This document shows, piece after piece, positions 12,002 through 24,833 of a stretch of 64,000 nucleotides of DNA. Within the stretch, counting starts at the first letter, position 1, and every line of letters begins with the position of its first letter. The translations under genes were made by a program, and so were the position numbers. A model generated the notes under the pieces. It was not told where the DNA came from and did not search any database. It saw only the letters and a list, made by a program, of their open reading frames with translations. This DNA is from Diatrype stigma (taxonomy: Eukaryota; Ascomycota; Sordariomycetes; Xylariales; Diatrypaceae): contig JAKJXP020000008.1 of assembly GCA_022225965.2 (NCBI GenBank), forward strand, positions 496,001-560,000, given 5' to 3'.

Positions 12002-12168
12002 CTTCTTTGCATATTCTCTTTTTGGTCCGTCTCTTCTATCACTGATCGATGCATCATGCTTTTGTTCTGTCATTACTTACCATGTACTATACTATACTCT
12101 ATGGTATAGACCACTTAGTTTGGTACTATACCATCCTATTCCAATGTCGGTCCATTCTTCGAAATGGA

Positions 12169-13018
12169 TTAAACCCCCAACCCTCCCTCTCCCATAAGTA
12201 CAAGCACATGATAAAGACGATCAAACGCCCCCGTATAACCCTGAACGTTTGCGTCTTCTCGAACCAACCATATGTTATGTGCCAGCGAGTCGCCTTCCGT
12301 ATCCACGGCCCTGCCCACGCTAATCCGCTGCTCCGCAGTCATGCTCTCCAAGACCGTCTCATCACGTCCGGGGCCATGACTTCCCACCCACCCCGCCTGA
12401 CTTCATTCCCTAGGGTACCCTTTGCGCACAGGATCGTCTCCATGATCTTGGTGATCGTTTTCAACGCGCTTCCCTTCGTCTCAAGGTGACTGTTGGACTT
12501 GGTTCGGTCATCAATGTCCTGGATGTACTCGTCGATTTCGTCGCAGGCGTCGCCCGCGGCGTCGTACTGGCTCCTACTGCTGAGTTTGGTGTATTGGCTG
12601 TAGTTCAACACCTTCCAGACCTCTTTGCTGTGGTGGTCGAAGTCGATAGGCGGAATCTCAGCGAGCTTGTGGTAGGCCTGCCGGACAGCAGCTTGGGCCG
12701 AAGGGCTGCCGCGAGCAGTCGCCAGAGCGATGAGAATGGCCCGGACAGTGGCATTGTCGAGGTCCTTGACCATCTCCTCGAACCCTGGCGGTGCCGGAAC
12801 TGTGGCTTCGGCTTCCCATCTCGGTCTTTTGCCATCGGGCACTTGCTGCATTGGAGGTAGAAGACCGGTGGACGCCACTCCACCGTATGCATCGACGGGC
12901 GCCCGAAGACATGCAACTCTGGGGTCGGCGAACCACTCGTCGCCAGGCTGAATCCAGCAGCTAGTGCAGCTGGGTGCACCGCATCCCTCACCGTCACAAC
13001 CCCTGGATCTTTTGACAT
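12169..13018 (-). CDS. Frame-disrupted gene of an uncharacterised fungal family
   Basis: The conserved core lies at about 12400-12800: EEMVKDLDNATVRAILIAL, then EVWKVLNYSQYTKLS, YDAAGDACDEIDEYIQDI and ALKTITKIMETILCAKGTLG followed by NEVRR. From memory this pattern belongs to a widespread fungal family of unknown function whose C-terminus continues with a short helical domain after HEVRK. Here that continuation (ETVLESMTAEQR to YHVLVLM, 12169-12370) is present but one frame off, and the switch falls in a G-rich stretch near 12385-12400. The N-terminus is also unclear. The core frame has no ATG upstream of its MQQ, while an ATG at 13018 opens another frame (MSKDPGVVTVRDAV). It is either a decaying gene, a sequence error, or a multi-exon gene whose splicing I could not resolve. 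No catalytic motif is visible. Confidence 0.45.
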
Positions 13019-14265
13019 TGCGATATTTGGATTGTGTGATGCAGAGAAGCAGGAGAAAGGTGCATAGCTAGACTGAATGTCAATTAGATATCATGACGTT
13101 AGTCTCTTCGTTACCCGGACGACACTTTTTCCTTCATGGTGAAAATGAATGGACCCGCTTATAACCCCTTTTCGCCATGCTACATATCACCATCACCTCT
13201 CCTCACGTAGCTTGAAGGACAAGAGTCTCTGTGTCTGTTTATACTAGGCCCCGAATAATATAATAACTGGGATTGGATACCTCAGCCATACCATGCTCAT
13301 GGAGGTAGATATGCAAGGTTATTTATCTGCGATGGTAGATACCAGAACTTTTTATGTGATACTACTTCGATGCATCGAGGAGATGTCCCAAGCATATTAA
13401 GGATTATACCTATGCGAAGCGCACCCACACTGGTCTCTGAATTCAATACTAGCAGAAAGGGGTATGTAAAAGAGTCTCATGTAAAAGGCTTTTCTCACTT
13501 ACCTCAGCGCTAGCCAGCTGCTCCTACGTTCTTCCCGGGACGACTGGTCCGATCCTGCACTCCGGTATCGGCAATAGCTACTAGAAAAATTCAGTTCATC
13601 ACAAGGGAACCCGGATCGCTGCAAATGGACTGAAGAGGTTAGGCGTCAAGCAATTGATATACGGATCAGCGTTCAAGTCAAACAAATTTTTGTTTCGAGT
13701 AGGGACTGGGCTCACGAGAGTCTCAAAAAGGAGAGTTACATGACTGAATAGATAGAAAGGTAGTGCGTAGAGACACGCCGACTTATAAAAGAATCTGTGT
13801 GGGTAATCTATTCTTCTATTCGGTATTAATACTAGGCATTAATAACTAGCTGTCTATATCGCTAACTGTTTTGAAGGGCAACCGTCACGTAGAACTGCCC
13901 TCGCACCATGCCATGCACCAATGCCACGCCGTGCAGGTACTCTAGCCAATAAATATCCAAAGGCTTGTAGTAGAGCAGGCTTCGTCCTTCCGTCCATTGC
14001 CTCGCATCATGTCATAAAATCATCTTCTTCTAGTAGGTAGTGGTGATATTCTGCTGTTCGATCGTGCCGCGTCCCTCGCGCCAAACAAAGTAAAAAAGGT
14101 GTATAAAATAATCAGCGCTCCGTGGGGGTATTATTTCTCTATAACGTCAAACTCCGCTTTTGCTTTTCATCCAAACTGTATTTTTTTCCCGCCTCCGTGA
14201 GGTCCAAAGTTCCATGATGCTTGTCTGGGTGATATATCATCGCGCAAAAAACCAGCCTCCCTCCC
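13019..14265. other. Intergenic region
   Basis: AT-richer sequence lies between the promoter of the frame-disrupted gene and the 3' end of the arrestin gene. No coding frame, RNA gene or repeat stands out. Confidence 0.6.
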
Positions 14266-16008
14266 TCACGGACGCTGCTCCGTCAGACTCGGCCTGCTGG
14301 AGCTCGCCGCGCTGCTGCTAGCACCACCACCCGCGATGCTGTTGGACCCGCTGGCGAGGCCGGGGCCGTGGTGGTGGTAGTGGTTCTGGCTCGACAGCAT
14401 GAGCTCCTCGACGGCGCCGCCCTCGAACTGGATCTCGGTCGAGGTGTAGGTCGGCGGCGAGGGGGGCACGTAGTACGAGGGGGGCGAGGGCGGGACGTCC
14501 TGGTAGATGGGGGGCGCCTCGTTGTCCCAGCTGACGCCGAGCCCGGGCCGCTCGGTCAGCACGACGCCGAAGTGCATGCGCAGGATGCGCGCCACGCCCG
14601 TCGGCGTGATGTGCTTCAGGTTGCTCGTGGGCGCGTACTCCTGCACGACCACCATTTCGACCACCAGCTGGTGCGTGATCTCGGTCTCGGCGGCCTCGGT
14701 CCCGTCGCTGCTGCGGCTCTTCAGGTTGCACGACGCCTTCGCGCTCGGGTCGCAGTGGAACTCGATCTCCGCCTCGATCTTGCCGTCCGGCGAGTAGTCC
14801 GCCTTCCACCCCTGGTGCAGGTCCGCCGACCCGATCACCCGGTCCGACGAGCGCTTGATGCCCTTCTTCGGTACCTGCTGCTCGGGCTCCGTCGTAGTGG
14901 TGGCGGCAGGCTTCGGCGCGTGCTTGTCGCAGGCGGGCGCCACGGTCGAGAGGCTCTCCTCGATGCGCCACGATAGGCGCTTGAGCTTCCAGTACTCGAC
15001 CGACTTGACGTCGACATTGTGCTTAACGATGCCGTCCAGGCGGAGCTCGAGTTTGTTTCCGCCGATGGGGTGGATCACCTGCGGGTAGTGCACTGATGCG
15101 GCGATGTTCGTGGGCGGGAACACACGTATGCTGTGGTGTGGTAATTCCGGCACGGGAAGCGAGCGCTTCACGTCGATCGTCTTCGAGAGCTTGATGGTGG
15201 GCCCTGTCGTGGGCTTGACCTCCGCGAAGAAGTCGTACTGTACGGAGACAAGCGAGTTGTCTGTCGTCGCTGGCAGATGGCCCTCTAATAATATGGAGAA
15301 AGGAAACTCGTGTGTCCCTGTGATGGCATGTTAGTGAGCGTGCTCCGCTTTGAGAAAGGGGGTGTGGGGGAGGGCAGGGGGTCATGGGGCATGAGGGAAC
15401 CTACGTGGCGTAAGAGTCGTGGGTTCACTCAGGAATGTCCACGACTTCAGCTCCGTCTTCTGGTTTGCGCAGTCGCTGCAATGGCCCTGGAAAGGCTTCT
15501 TTTGTGTAACGTGGATGTTCAATCTCGCCGTGAAGCTTTCCACCTCGAGGGGTATGTCTTTAACCTTCAAGACCATCTGACCCGACACTAAGGCGCCAGT
15601 GCTAGATTCCGTGTCGCCGTGCATCATCGCCGGCGGCGACTCTATCCTCCAATCAAGCGAGGCATGCGGATGTTGTGGCTGCTCCTTGGGTGCCTTGGAC
15701 CCGCCCAGATGGAGACCGGGGAAACTTAGGCGGTGGTGGTGTGATTCCTTCTCTTTCTTGCCGGATTCGGTCATCTTGGCTGCCGGGGCACTCGGATTCC
15801 TTACTGAAGATTGACGGTGTTCAGTGTCTTCGTCTGATGATGATGCATACGACACTCTGCGTACAGTTCCTTCCCGAGGTCTTCTCGGCTGTGTCTTGTT
15901 GGGGTTGGGGCTTTTCCTCCGCTGCACCGTTGCTTTGAGGCTGTTGATGTTTTCGTTGGAAGAGCGGAAGAAATTCGCAACTCGGTGCGGCATCTCGAAT
16001 GATGCCAT
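14266..16008 (-). CDS. LDB19: LDB19/ART1-type arrestin-related trafficking adaptor (551 aa)
   Basis: Two exons (16008-15405 and 15317-14266; 1656 coding nt, divisible by three) are joined over an 87-nt intron with GTAGGT, a CTAAC branch point and CACAG. After a basic Ser-rich N-terminus comes the arrestin N-lobe: VSGQMVLKVKDIPLEVESF, then CSDCANQKTELKSWTFL, then HEFPFSILLEGHLPATT. The CxxC..ELKxW pattern is what I know from the LDB19 family. The arrestin C-lobe follows. The tail carries three PPxY motifs (PPIY, PPSY, PPTY; Tyr near 473, 483 and 492), the classical ligand of WW domains in Rsp5/HulA ubiquitin ligases. Yeast Ldb19/Art1 brings Rsp5 to plasma-membrane transporters for endocytosis; that role here is by homology. 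The start ATG at 16008 is followed by a second at codon 6 (MPHRV). Confidence 0.85.
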
Positions 16009-19000
16009 CTATAAGTGGTTCTTTGGAGCTCGTTTCTTTGAATGGGCGCTAACTTATCAGTCTGGATGCTGAGTGCCGTGTGCCACCGGAATTCGCTAGT
16101 TTCTCTCAGGCAGGCGAATATGGCCAGGGGGTGCCAAGATATAAAATCCCGGAGTTTGGTGGCTGCGAGATCGCTGTCCGAAAATCTGGGGTCAGGTATT
16201 TGTCTTAGATTCTCCAGAGTTCTGACGTGGTGAAACTAGTCAGTGGTATCGTATTGAACTAATCGGATGATACAATCCTGCAGGACCACTAGACTGTTTA
16301 TGTGCCGATGTACGGGTAGCTCGATTATTTCTGATGATTTCCGATTTTTTCTGACTCTTTCCTCGGCCAGCCCTGCTAGCTTGAATGGTGGCTCGCTTCC
16401 TGCGGTTGCAAGGCACTTTCTAGATGATGCTATTATTGCCTTCTCGACCCGACGTGAAGGGTGTGGGCGGCCTTTGTGAGTGGTGCGTGGTAAATGCCGG
16501 GTTGGGCAAATATCCAATATCGCCCAGGGTCCTGATTGGCCGGCGAGGTTGTATGTCTGCCGTAACTCTTTCTCGAATCGAAGACGCTGGAAGCTGTAGA
16601 TACCCAGGGAGCTGAGCTAGATGGCTAGGTGGCTAGGTGGCTAGGTAGAGCTTGGAACAGATATCGGAAGTGTATATTCAGGTGATTGTCTATTCAATCT
16701 GCCTACAATTGCGATGACTTGGCATTCGCTGTCAAAGAACGTCGAGGTAGGCTGGTTTGGGCGAATTACCGGATTAGGATATGTTGGCGCCTTGGTGCGG
16801 TGGTGTAAGTGTGTAAGTGTGTAAGTGTGTGTAAGTGGTGTAACTCTTAAGTGGCGTGAGTGCTATGAGGGGTATCTGGTATCTGGAATCTGGAATCTGG
16901 AATCTGGAATCTGGGGAAACAAAGAAACAAGAGAAGCTCAAAAGCTCAAAACCACTCGGAAAATGTACGTCTCTGTCTCTGATAACAGAATGGGATCACA
17001 CGATAGTTGATGGGGATGAGCAGACTATTGTACTATTTACTATGTATTGTCGTACTGTCGCAACTACTGGCCTTCCTTCACGCAATTCCTTTCCATCAAG
17101 TAATTATGTGTCATGAAATCTCCCATAGTTCCCATAGTCAGGCCTGGGACGATTCCATCCAGGTATTATGGAGAACCAATGGATTCCACCGGTTGCTGTC
17201 CGTGGTGCCGTGTGACCTGGTGACGTTCAAATTTAGGCAAGTTAAGGTGCTGTAGTCAGCGGTCTGCTAGGGGGCTCCACCGATGTACCACAGGGTTCTT
17301 CGAAGCGAAAACTTTGTTCTAGCTCAGCATTGGCCCCTATGTCGCCGCCTGGCCGCTGTGCGCTCAACGGTGTGCAGCCCGCTATCGATCGCTACAGCAG
17401 ACCAGATCGCACGCCTCCTTCCCGGCCTTGAGAAACGACGGCAACCAGGGGGGTAACCAACCAACCAAGCAAGCAAACAAATATATCAGAACGATTTGTA
17501 GATATTGACGTATCAGCTCTGACCAACCTGCATTTAGTTGTCCTTGTCACAAACATGCATGTGATGGTAGATGGTATTTCACGATTCAGAATGACCGAAT
17601 CTCTATACATATACATAGATCTGTATAAGCGCCCGAGTCAGCAGGGCACTTTGGCATCTTCAGTGTGGCACAAACACCACTTGATATACATTCCAGTTGA
17701 GAGCTCTCTAGATCACACAACGCACCAACCTACGAATACACGACACGACAACAGCCACTTACTCGGTTCTACTCGGCATTATAAGATAGAACCTGGGAAG
17801 TCCCGAGTCCTCATCCCAGATTGGTTACCAACTGTGAAACAAGTCGATGTATGAAGACATCAACACTTAGACACGCTAACTAACCAACAGTGAAGTGAAG
17901 CCGAAACTGATATTTGCTAATAGGTACCTGTTGAGCTGTTTCATCTCAGCTTTCGCCATATTGTATCAACTTGCACAATGTTATAGTGTAGGACTACACA
18001 GTAATCTGATCCCCACCCGGCTCTAACGCCATCGTAGACACAATGTCGTTACATTGCGACTACAGTTGTATGCAGGGGTACCTAGGTCATCCAGATCGGG
18101 TAACTCATAACGTAAGCCATTGCCAGCGTGCCAACTTTTTGAGGCCATCGTGAGCCATCGCGAGCCATCGTGAAGATTTTCAGGAACAACCGCTAGGAGT
18201 CTAGAAGCTAGGAACGTGCCTCCGTCGGTGGGGCCTGTTACTCGATCGTTACTCAATGAAATCCACTCCGGGCGAGACATCGATCTCTTGAGGTTAAAGG
18301 CGCCCGCCCTATAGCAAAGCCTTGTATAGCCGCGCGACAGGGAAGAAAAGAAGAAGAAAAAAAAATAAGAAACGACGAAAAAATATCAACGATGAGAACC
18401 TTGGTGTATGGTGAAGCCTTGTGTTACATGAGCCGACAGGGTAAACAGCTAGGGAAATACGATGTGATTATGTAGAAATTTTACCTATGACGAAACTTGT
18501 CTATCTTGCATGTGAAGTGGCAGGTTGCTAATCTGTTAGGAGAGGGAGATCTATGCATGCACATCAAACGCGGAGAGATGGGTGGTATTATACATAGTAG
18601 AATGCCTCGAATGCAGCCGTCTCGAGCCCTACATAGTGCCTGGCCTACTAGTATGGATATCACCGCCTGCATCTCAGCCCTGGCTTGCCCGGCAAGCCCT
18701 ACGGAGAAAAAGGAGAAGAAAAAGTGCCGGCTGACTCAGGAGAGGCCATTAAGGCTGTCTAGCTCTTCGCCCGCTTACTCGAAGTATAGTGCGCGTGCTT
18801 CCATCCTTCATTATGTAACCTACTCTAGCCGCTCGGCCTAACAAGGTGAAATTCCTTGAGCGGGTTACGTACTCGGTCCTTCGTGAACGCAGGTATTCAT
18901 AGGGTACTATCTGTGTACCTGTGAACTTCCCGCTGGGCAGGCAGTTTTGCTAGTACCTGCGATGTAAACAGAAAATGGGAAAATTTTTCTTACCGGGCAA

Positions 19001-20161
19001 AAACTTCTCCCTCACTTTGCCCTTTCTATTTCCAGAAAATAGTTGTTAGCCCAGCCGTCTAGCTGGACTAGCCGGGGCTAGTTACGAGATACCCGCACTT
19101 GGCTTTACCGCAGCTTGCCGTCGTCTCCACCCCGCGATCATGTCATGCCAGGGCCCACGAAGCCGTCGTCAGATGAGGTGGGGCTGGTCTGGAAGGGTTT
19201 TTTTATTTTCATGCGAGTCATCACGATGGAGGCCACCGGCGGGCTCCGTTCGGTGTGTCAAGCGTCGAAACCGTGCCCAGGAGGATGAATAGTCCGGCAA
19301 CGCCTCTCGTACCTACCATAGTATGTGCGCAGTCATTACCACTCGCCACGTAGGCAAACTTCGTAGTTAGGCAATAACACGTAGAGACGGGAACAGCTCA
19401 CGGTTGCCGCCGGCTATTAATGACTGAACAACCGCTCCTATACTTGCCTAATTGGGCGTAGCCTCATCTGACAACCTTTCTTATTTTTAAACTTTTTCTG
19501 TTTTTCTGTTGTTTTTTTCTTCCGGACCCCAAGATCTGGCTAACGTTCGGCTTCTCCAACATTTAGAGTTATCGATCTACGTTGACAACGGGAATCTTGT
19601 TGATCTTGTTCACGCCTACATTTGGAGACGTGATCAACGTAGAGGTAATAATATTTAAATACCCAATGAGGAACACGACTCGTTAACCATCATTGAAGAA
19701 GACAAAACCGCAAGTGCCACAACGGATTCAATAGCCTCAAACTGAAGCTTTCCCAATGCCCCATTCTTAATTGCTACGGCTAGATGCGTAAGACAGAGAT
19801 CATCGATTATCGATCATCTCAAACCATGCGCCTAACACGTTTGTTATTAGATGAAGATGAATCTTGCGAACGAAATATATACGTGCTTCTGCCGTATTCA
19901 TTGATACTCACGACTGATCTATATATATACAAACTCATGCCACCTCCTATTTATACCCAGGACAACCAACTATGAACAGAGAATGGGAGAAACGAACAAA
20001 CAAAATCCTTCTACCTTCTATCACGAGTTGCCTGTAATCATATGCCACTGGACCCACCAGCAAGGAGAAGAAAAAAAGACAACCGGGTCGGGTTTCTTCG
20101 TCATATACAGGGAGGGCCTTAGGTGAACTCTATATAAGTAGTGTTCTCTCTACTCTACTCT
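16009..20161. other. Gene-poor spacer, 4 kb
   Basis: It contains the arrestin promoter and the 3' flank of the GH7 gene. Short repeats occur at 16619-16645 (GCTAGGTGG), 16800-16840 (GTGTAA), 16871-16914 and 18143-18172 (GAGCCATCGTG). A small plus-strand frame from ATG 17010 has a signal-peptide-like start but no other support. No RNA gene or transposon was recognised. Confidence 0.55.
16871..16914. repeat. 7-bp tandem repeat (GGAATCT)n
   Basis: Six head-to-tail heptamers: two GGTATCT followed by four GGAATCT. Confidence 0.85.
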
Positions 20162-21800
20162 CTATAGGTCGTAGGTCGAGCCGATAGGGCCGAACTTGAA
20201 GTTCGAGTAAGTCACCGAAGCGTCCTTGAAGGCTTCGCGCACGCTGGCGGGCTCGCTGCTGCCGTCCACGAGGCAGGTGCCGCGTGCCACGCCGGGCTCC
20301 GAGGCATCGCGATCTAGCGGGTAGTACTCGCCGTCGAGCCAGAGCATGTTGGCGTAGCCCTGCCATCGGTCATGTCATGTCAGCTTGCTTGTTCTTTTCT
20401 TCTTCCTCTTTCGGGGTGTTGTTGGTGATAGTGCAAGTATTAGCTCAGTATCAGTACTTACATCGTCCCAGATGGACATGGTCAGCACCATGGGGTTTCC
20501 GGTGGCATCGCCCATCTGCGCAAGACCGCCGACTTCGTTGAATCGCGTGCTGTCGCCGAAGAGCTCCTTAGAGGCATCTGCGTTCAAATGGTTTAGCATC
20601 CTCTCACTTTTTCTCTCTCATCGTGGATAATGAATCGTCTATCTACTTACCGCAGTACGCGGAGTCGATGGTGCTGCCGCCGTCGATGTAGGTCGAGCCC
20701 GGGACCTCGATCTTGACGCCGTCCTGGATGAAGTACTGGCTCAGGCTCTCGAGGGTGGTGCCGGAGCCGTGGAACTGGGTGACGACGGTGAACTTCTTGG
20801 TCGTGTCGACGGTCTTGCCCGGGCCGTAGAAGTCGACGTTGCCGTGACGGAACGGGTTCAAGTCGCAGCCGTCGGGGTCGCACTGGCCGGCGTACCGGTC
20901 GTCCGAGTAGGTGCCGCCGCAGTTCTCCGCCTCGCAGATGAAGTACTCGTTGGTCTCGCACGGGTGCGGCGTCAGCGCGAACGACTCCCGGTTCGCCTCC
21001 CACAGGTCCATCTCCGCGCAGCACGAGCCCAGGTTGCCGATGCCCGAGTTCTCGTCCGTCTCGGATGGCGCCCAGCCCTCGCTGTTACCCTGTTGGTCGC
21101 AGAAGCCACGTTAGCGAGATTGTTCGGAGGGAAAGGTAGGGAAAGGTCGGAAAGGGAATCCCGGAGGAGGAAAAGAACTCACAACACCGCCGAGCCACTT
21201 CAGGTCCCGGGCGCACTGGGAGTCGCAGTATCCCGTGCCGTAGGCCGAGCCGGCCTCGTTAGAGGGGTAGCGGGCCTTGCCGCCGTCCTCGTCCATGGAG
21301 ACGAAGTAGACGGCGCCGTTGAGGCCGCAGCCGATCTCGGAGTTCTCGACGTCGAAGGCGATCTCGTTGCCGTTCATGGTGAACATCTCGTAGGTGTCGT
21401 CGTTGTCGGCGAGCAGGTAGAGGCGCGAGCCGATGTTGGTGCCGTACTCGTGGTCGTTGCGGAACTTCATGGTGACGGCATTGCCCGACGTGGTCACGCC
21501 GTACGTGCCCTCGTAGTCGGCGCCCTCGACCGCGCACTGCTCCGCGCACGTCGCCCCGTCCGGGCACGCCGTCTCGTTCCACGCGTTGCCGTCGTAGCAG
21601 TTCGTGTACCCCCCCACCGCGTGCGCCCACCGCCAGTTCGAGTCGATCACCACCGTCCCCGCGACCTCCGTGCACGCCCCCGCCGCCGTGCACTTCGTCC
21701 ACGTCAGCGCCGGGTGCGTCTCCGGGTCCTGATCGCCGATCTTCTGCGCCGCGCCGAGCGACAGCATCGTCGCGACGACCCCCGCGATCTTGGAATGCAT
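20162..21800 (-). CDS. Secreted GH7 cellobiohydrolase without CBM (456 aa)
   Basis: Four exons (21800-21183, 21089-20651, 20577-20462, 20359-20162; 1371 nt, divisible by three) have good GTGAGT/GTAAGT donors. The start MHSKIAGVV opens a signal peptide ending LSLGAA before Gln19; an ATG eight codons upstream is less likely. GH7 landmarks run in order: WRWAH, YGTGYCDSQCARDLKW, then SCCAEMDLWEAN with nucleophile E232, D234 and acid/base E237, then NCGGTYSDDRYAGQCDPDGCD, and YANMLWLDGEYYPLD. Mature numbering of the triad is close to Trichoderma reesei Cel7A (E212, D214, E217). The cellobiohydrolase-type tunnel-loop segments are present, so it should release cellobiose processively from chain ends. 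The protein stops at GSTYDL with no linker or cellulose-binding module, as in many single-domain Cel7 enzymes. Confidence 0.93.
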
Positions 21801-24800
21801 GGTGGGCGTGAAGGGAGTGGGCAAGGTCTCTGTGGTAAACTAGTGGGGAAACCTGTTGTGAGGAATGAGGGTCTGACTCGGACTGGGCAATGATGTGAGG
21901 TTGAGATGGGATGAGTAGGCTGGGACAGATAGGCAGATGTCGAATCCGAGTAATCATGTCGTGGTTTCGAACGACTACTTATTCTCTTTCCAGCCTGCCC
22001 CTGGTCGATGTCATCGTCCCCCATCTCCGTAGGGACCCGCAATGTGATCTCCTGTTCGATCGGAAACACGGCCCCTGCTATCCCTCGCCCAGGGCGCTAG
22101 GTGATCTAGTTGTCTTATGCCGGGATATATTGATGCGTTCGTGGCGGTAGGCAAAGCAGCAGCCGCCGCCGCCGCCGCCGCCGCCGCTGGGGCAGACGTG
22201 TCATAGATGCAGGTCCCAGGAGCCAAGGTCCTTGGCCCCTATCTATCCTCTGCCCTTCCGTCTGGTCCCGGCTCCCAAGAGGGCGAATTGGCAAAAGCTA
22301 CTTAGCTATCGTCAGCCTTGGGACGGCTTCGGTGAAAGGGAAGGTCACGACGATAACACCTTTGGGATGGACCTGGCACGCCCACGCCCATGCCCATGCC
22401 CACGCCACGCGCTTCGCGACCTTGCCTTGCCTTCTCCAAATCGCAAGATCTACACGACATGCATACAATGCCTGCCCATCCGCTTCGGATGTAAGCTCCT
22501 CGATAGCTGTGGCGGCCCCCCACTCTACCTAGCCTAGCAGACTGGAGAGAAAGAAGAACACAGGTGGATGGATGCGCGGGCCGTCGCCCATGAGGGTTTT
22601 CGCGGGCGGCTCTGGAGCCCTGCCTTGGCGTCTTGGGGTAACGCTGTCTATATGCCCGGGATTTATGCACCACTTGAAGTGCGCCGCAGTCTGGCACTAT
22701 AACTGGCACCGGCCTTATCTGATTTCTCTTGCCTTTGCGGCTGATTACCCCGAGAGCTATGACGAGGGCCAGAGTAGCATTTGGATCCGGCCATGCAACG
22801 CCAGTATCGCTGACTTACATGGCTTCATGGTTAATCCCCAACAGCCTATAGGCCAGACAATAAGGGTGTCTATTACCTCGCGGTGATAAGACAAGTCGTT
22901 TTTCTTCATAGTGCCTGCCCATCCAACACTCCCGATGAGGACAGATTCTAATTCTTGCTGGCCCCTTAAGCCCGAGCCCTGTGATAGCATAAAGTGATTA
23001 CTATACCGCGTAAATCTCACAGCATTGTTCGTCGTACTATGGATAATGTACAGCTCAATGCATGTCCTTGCTGTTTGTGTGTGGGCGCCGACCCCACCCC
23101 TTTTTTTCTCGATGCGACTGTGCGGGATAACATGGAATCATCCGTAGTAATAATATCACCGCCGCTCGGTCCTCATCAGTGTATTCGTCTTCCAGGTGGT
23201 CAGTTAAGCCCTTGGAGAGTGGATGAGAGTCAACTAGGTATGTCGCGTAGAGGCATCACATGCATGCCCGCCTGACAAGCCCCCCCTTAAATCTTCTTTC
23301 ACCTTAACCTACCCCAGCTTTCCCCAACGACTTCTCCGCACTCGCTAGGTAGGCAGTTGGGAAGGGAGGGGACATAAGAGGGGTGGAGTCTTGTGAGGAG
23401 CGCGGGGCAAACGGGGCAACCGTAAACATGAGACGAATGGGAAAATAGGTAGCAAAAGACGAAACACAAATCCCATGTAGAGAAGCGACCCGGCCGACAT
23501 TGCGGGGCCGCCCTCCCTTTTCACTAATCCCAGCAATCGGATTCCCGCATTGTGCCTTTCGAGTGCCGGACCCATCATCTCCGTGCGGCTGGGCAGCCCA
23601 AAACGCGAAAGCGCCATGTAACGCCAGGCCAGGCACGCGGTGGCTTGGCGAGAAAAGCCGCCTCCTACGTAAGTAGGTAGGTAGTTATTGTAGCACATAT
23701 AGTTCACCTTACTATATGCTGTGATTGAATTACTATGGCATTCATAAGCACATGGTAAAGTACGCAAAACGTCTCCATAACTCCTTATCTCTCGTCTAAC
23801 TACCTCAGTCCACCCAACCTAGCACAGCGGATACACACGCGCGCGCGAGAGGGGGGGAACTAACCGAACGAGCGAGCGAACGATGACGGGTCCCGCTGCC
23901 CGAAAGCCGGATCACGTCAGAGGGGAGAGGGCAGGTCCTCTTCTCTCGTTCGATAGGACAAAAGCCTTGGAGCCGCTTACTTTGGCCGGAAGAACGCAAA
24001 GGGCCGATGCGGGAGGAAGAGCGAGTATCTGAGCCGTGGATAATGAATCTCACGATGGCTCCGTCAGTTGGAATTTGGCGATATCCTGTTTCTTTGATCT
24101 CCTGCTCGGGGCTAACCCAAGTACTTCTTCCTTCAATACGATCGTGTAGTGGTTTAGTCCCGGAGGCTGGCCTCGCTGTCTCGAACCTGTTATCGGAAGT
24201 AGAGGCTATTTTGACTTCGGTCCGCTTGAACCCTTCTTCGCTTGACTTCCGATATACTATATGGGAGGCTCGTTTCGTTTGCTTAGGTAGATATTCTTAA
24301 TTTGGACTCCGTGTCTCGACGTCAGATGTGGATTTCTCTAGTCACGCGTTGGATTCGGTTGATTCTTGTGACTCTGACTTGTGCAGCCGGTATTCAGAGC
24401 AATGTATGTGACAACTTCGTGGGTGCTTATGGTCGGCATCCTGTAAAGGGACGAAGAAACCATACCATGACTTCCTGGGCAGTCGTATTGGCTTTTCGTT
24501 CCCACCTTCACGCAGATGACCACAGTAGCGAGAATTCACTAGAGGCACTTGGTAGACCAGTAGGGCCAGAAACAAACCCTTTGCCGGTGACACCCACGTT
24601 GAGGAGAGAATCAATTGGTCCCTTGTAGTCCAGTATTACGTGATGAACCGAATTTTTTGTCGGCATAGAATCGGTGGACTTAGTTTCAGATAATGGTCCA
24701 TATTCTTTCAAACAAGAGTAGACCATGTAATTATAACCACAAGAGCACTATACATGATTAATGGGTTAAGGATGTCAAGATTAGTGCCACGAGTTGTAGC

Positions 24801-24833
24801 TTAAAAGTGTTTTTCCTTTGTATTGTCATATTG
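21801..24833. other. Intergenic region, 3 kb, with GH7 promoter
   Basis: It holds the GH7 promoter (minus strand, from 21801), a (GCC)n tract at 22162-22187 and a CCCACG/CCCATG hexamer run near 22380-22412. Overlapping open frames of 60-108 codons at 24300-24730 on both strands show no family resemblance. Nothing else could be supported. Confidence 0.55.
22162..22187. repeat. (GCC)n trinucleotide repeat
   Basis: About eight GCC units lie upstream of the GH7 gene. It is a simple microsatellite. Confidence 0.85.

Noticed and set aside
17010..17255. 80-codon frame with signal-peptide-like start (MSRLLYYLLCIVVLSQLLA)
   Set aside because: AT-rich codon use, only two Cys after the hydrophobic stretch and no splice or homology support; could be a small secreted protein but is equally likely chance.
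24302..24726. Overlapping 72-108 codon frames on both strands
   Set aside because: No consistent coding strand and no recognised family; considered and dropped as a transposon relic because no repeat ends were found.
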